Below are positions 5,309 through 5,647 of a DNA stretch of 5,647 nucleotides, one piece after another. Numbering within the stretch: position 1 is the stretch's first letter; each line of letters opens with the position of its first letter. The notes under the pieces are model-generated. The model saw only the letters and a list, made by a program, of their open reading frames with translations, ran no database searches and was not told where the DNA came from. A program made the translations under genes and the position numbers. Source of the DNA: JADHUC01 sp964617665 (GTDB lineage Bacteria > Planctomycetota > Planctomycetia > Pirellulales > Pirellulaceae); NCBI GenBank assembly GCA_964617665.1, contig CAZUAH010000780.1, positions 1 through 5,647 on the forward strand, in the 5' to 3' direction.

Positions 5309-5524
5309 AGCCCACAGCCCTCTCTCCGTCCCTCTGACGCGTTCAGCCGCGGCACAGTCGATATCGTGTTCGGTGTGGATCGTGCGTTGGGCGTGACGTG
5401 GTGGCTGCTGGATGCCGCATGAATCGCGCGCGTGAGGTTTCGGCGTGAAACTGCGGCAGAATGTTGCACGGACGTCCGGGGTGGTACAATGCGGGGAAGT
5501 GGCGTACGATTCGGACCGTATGAA
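5309..5524 (+). repeat. Intergenic repeat, copy 3 (fullest)
   Basis: Carries all recognisable blocks in order: AGCCCACAGCCCTCTCT (5309-5325) and GTTCAGCCG (5341-5349), shared with copy 1; GTGTTCGGTGTGGATCGTGC onward (5366-5411), shared with copy 2; and GGTGGTACAATGCGG (5480-5494), shared with both. The GATTCGG..C.TATGAA end is shared with copy 2. It fills most of the 271-base gap between the Nmad2 gene and the final partial gene. I see no terminator or coding sequence in the gap. Confidence 0.75.
5464..5490 (+). promoter_or_regulatory. Putative promoter of the NPYESP gene (TTGCAC / TACAAT)
   Basis: TTGCAC (5464-5469), a 15-bp spacer and TACAAT (5485-5490) repeat the boxes of copy 1. The TACAAT is 64 nt before ATG 5555, compared with 65 and 67 nt in the other two copies. 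Confidence 0.5.
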
Positions 5525-5554
5525 GACAGGCTATTCGGCTACGTGCGACCTGCG

Positions 5555-5647
5555 ATGAACGAAGTCAATCCTTACGAATCGCCTCGCCTGGACCTTCCGG
5601 CGGCCCAGATTCTCTTCACGATTGGGGATCATTTTGAGGGACTCCAC
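5555..5647 (+). CDS. N-terminal fragment of a planctomycete NPYESP-type protein
   Basis: ATG 5555 opens a frame that runs to the window edge (31 codons): MNEVNPYESP, then RLDLPAAQILFTIGDHFEGL. The N(P)(Y/F)xSP start is a frequent N terminus of planctomycete proteins, many of them small membrane or hypothetical proteins. No membrane segment has begun by the edge, so the product cannot be named. No strong Shine-Dalgarno is visible (upstream sequence CGTGCGACCTGCG), which is not unusual for the phylum. Placement downstream of repeat copy 3 supports the start. Confidence 0.65.
   Translation, partial: MNEVNPYESPRLDLPAAQILFTIGDHFEGLH

Overview
The window looks like chromosomal accessory DNA from a planctomycete. 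Three things suggest this: a partial gene at the right edge starts with the NPYESP-type N terminus common in that phylum, the first complete gene carries planctomycete-style leucine-rich repeats (L..L..L.L..T.VTD.GL), and the intergenic DNA is GC-rich and repeat-laden. This is inference; there is no rRNA or other phylogenetic marker. All supported genes are on the + strand, and I see no tRNA, rRNA, CRISPR array, transposase or integrase.

Layout, left to right. 1-108: C-terminal tail of an unidentified gene whose TGA overlaps the next ATG. 108-1160: protein with an Imm11/DUF1629-like middle region followed by leucine-rich repeats. 1192-1794: divergent Nmad2-like protein with an uncertain start. 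1795-2126: noncoding, holding two hairpins just after the stop codon, a bulged hairpin, and the first copy of an intergenic repeat that ends in a promoter-like TACAAT. 2127-2642: EVE/PUA-like protein. 2712-2756: possible 14-codon leader ORF coupled to the next gene. 2753-4372: HTH-DUF262-HNH protein. 4373-4608: second repeat and promoter copy. 4609-5283: clear Nmad2-family protein. 5284-5554: third repeat and promoter copy. 5555-5647: start of the NPYESP gene.

Reading of the locus. DUF262 plus an HNH-type nuclease is the plan of several anti-phage nucleases that act on, or are gated by, modified DNA (GmrSD, BrxU, SspE). EVE-like domains bind modified bases in McrBC-type systems. Nmad2 domains were proposed from gene neighbourhoods to take part in DNA base modification. 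Finding all three kinds together, with a second Nmad2-like gene next door, makes a candidate modification-related restriction or defence locus. A diverged repeat of about 160-215 bp precedes the EVE gene, the Nmad2 gene and the NPYESP gene. In each copy a TACAAT box lies 64-67 nt before the start codon, so these genes may share regulation. The Imm11-like/LRR gene may instead belong to a toxin-immunity unit continuing to the left of the window.
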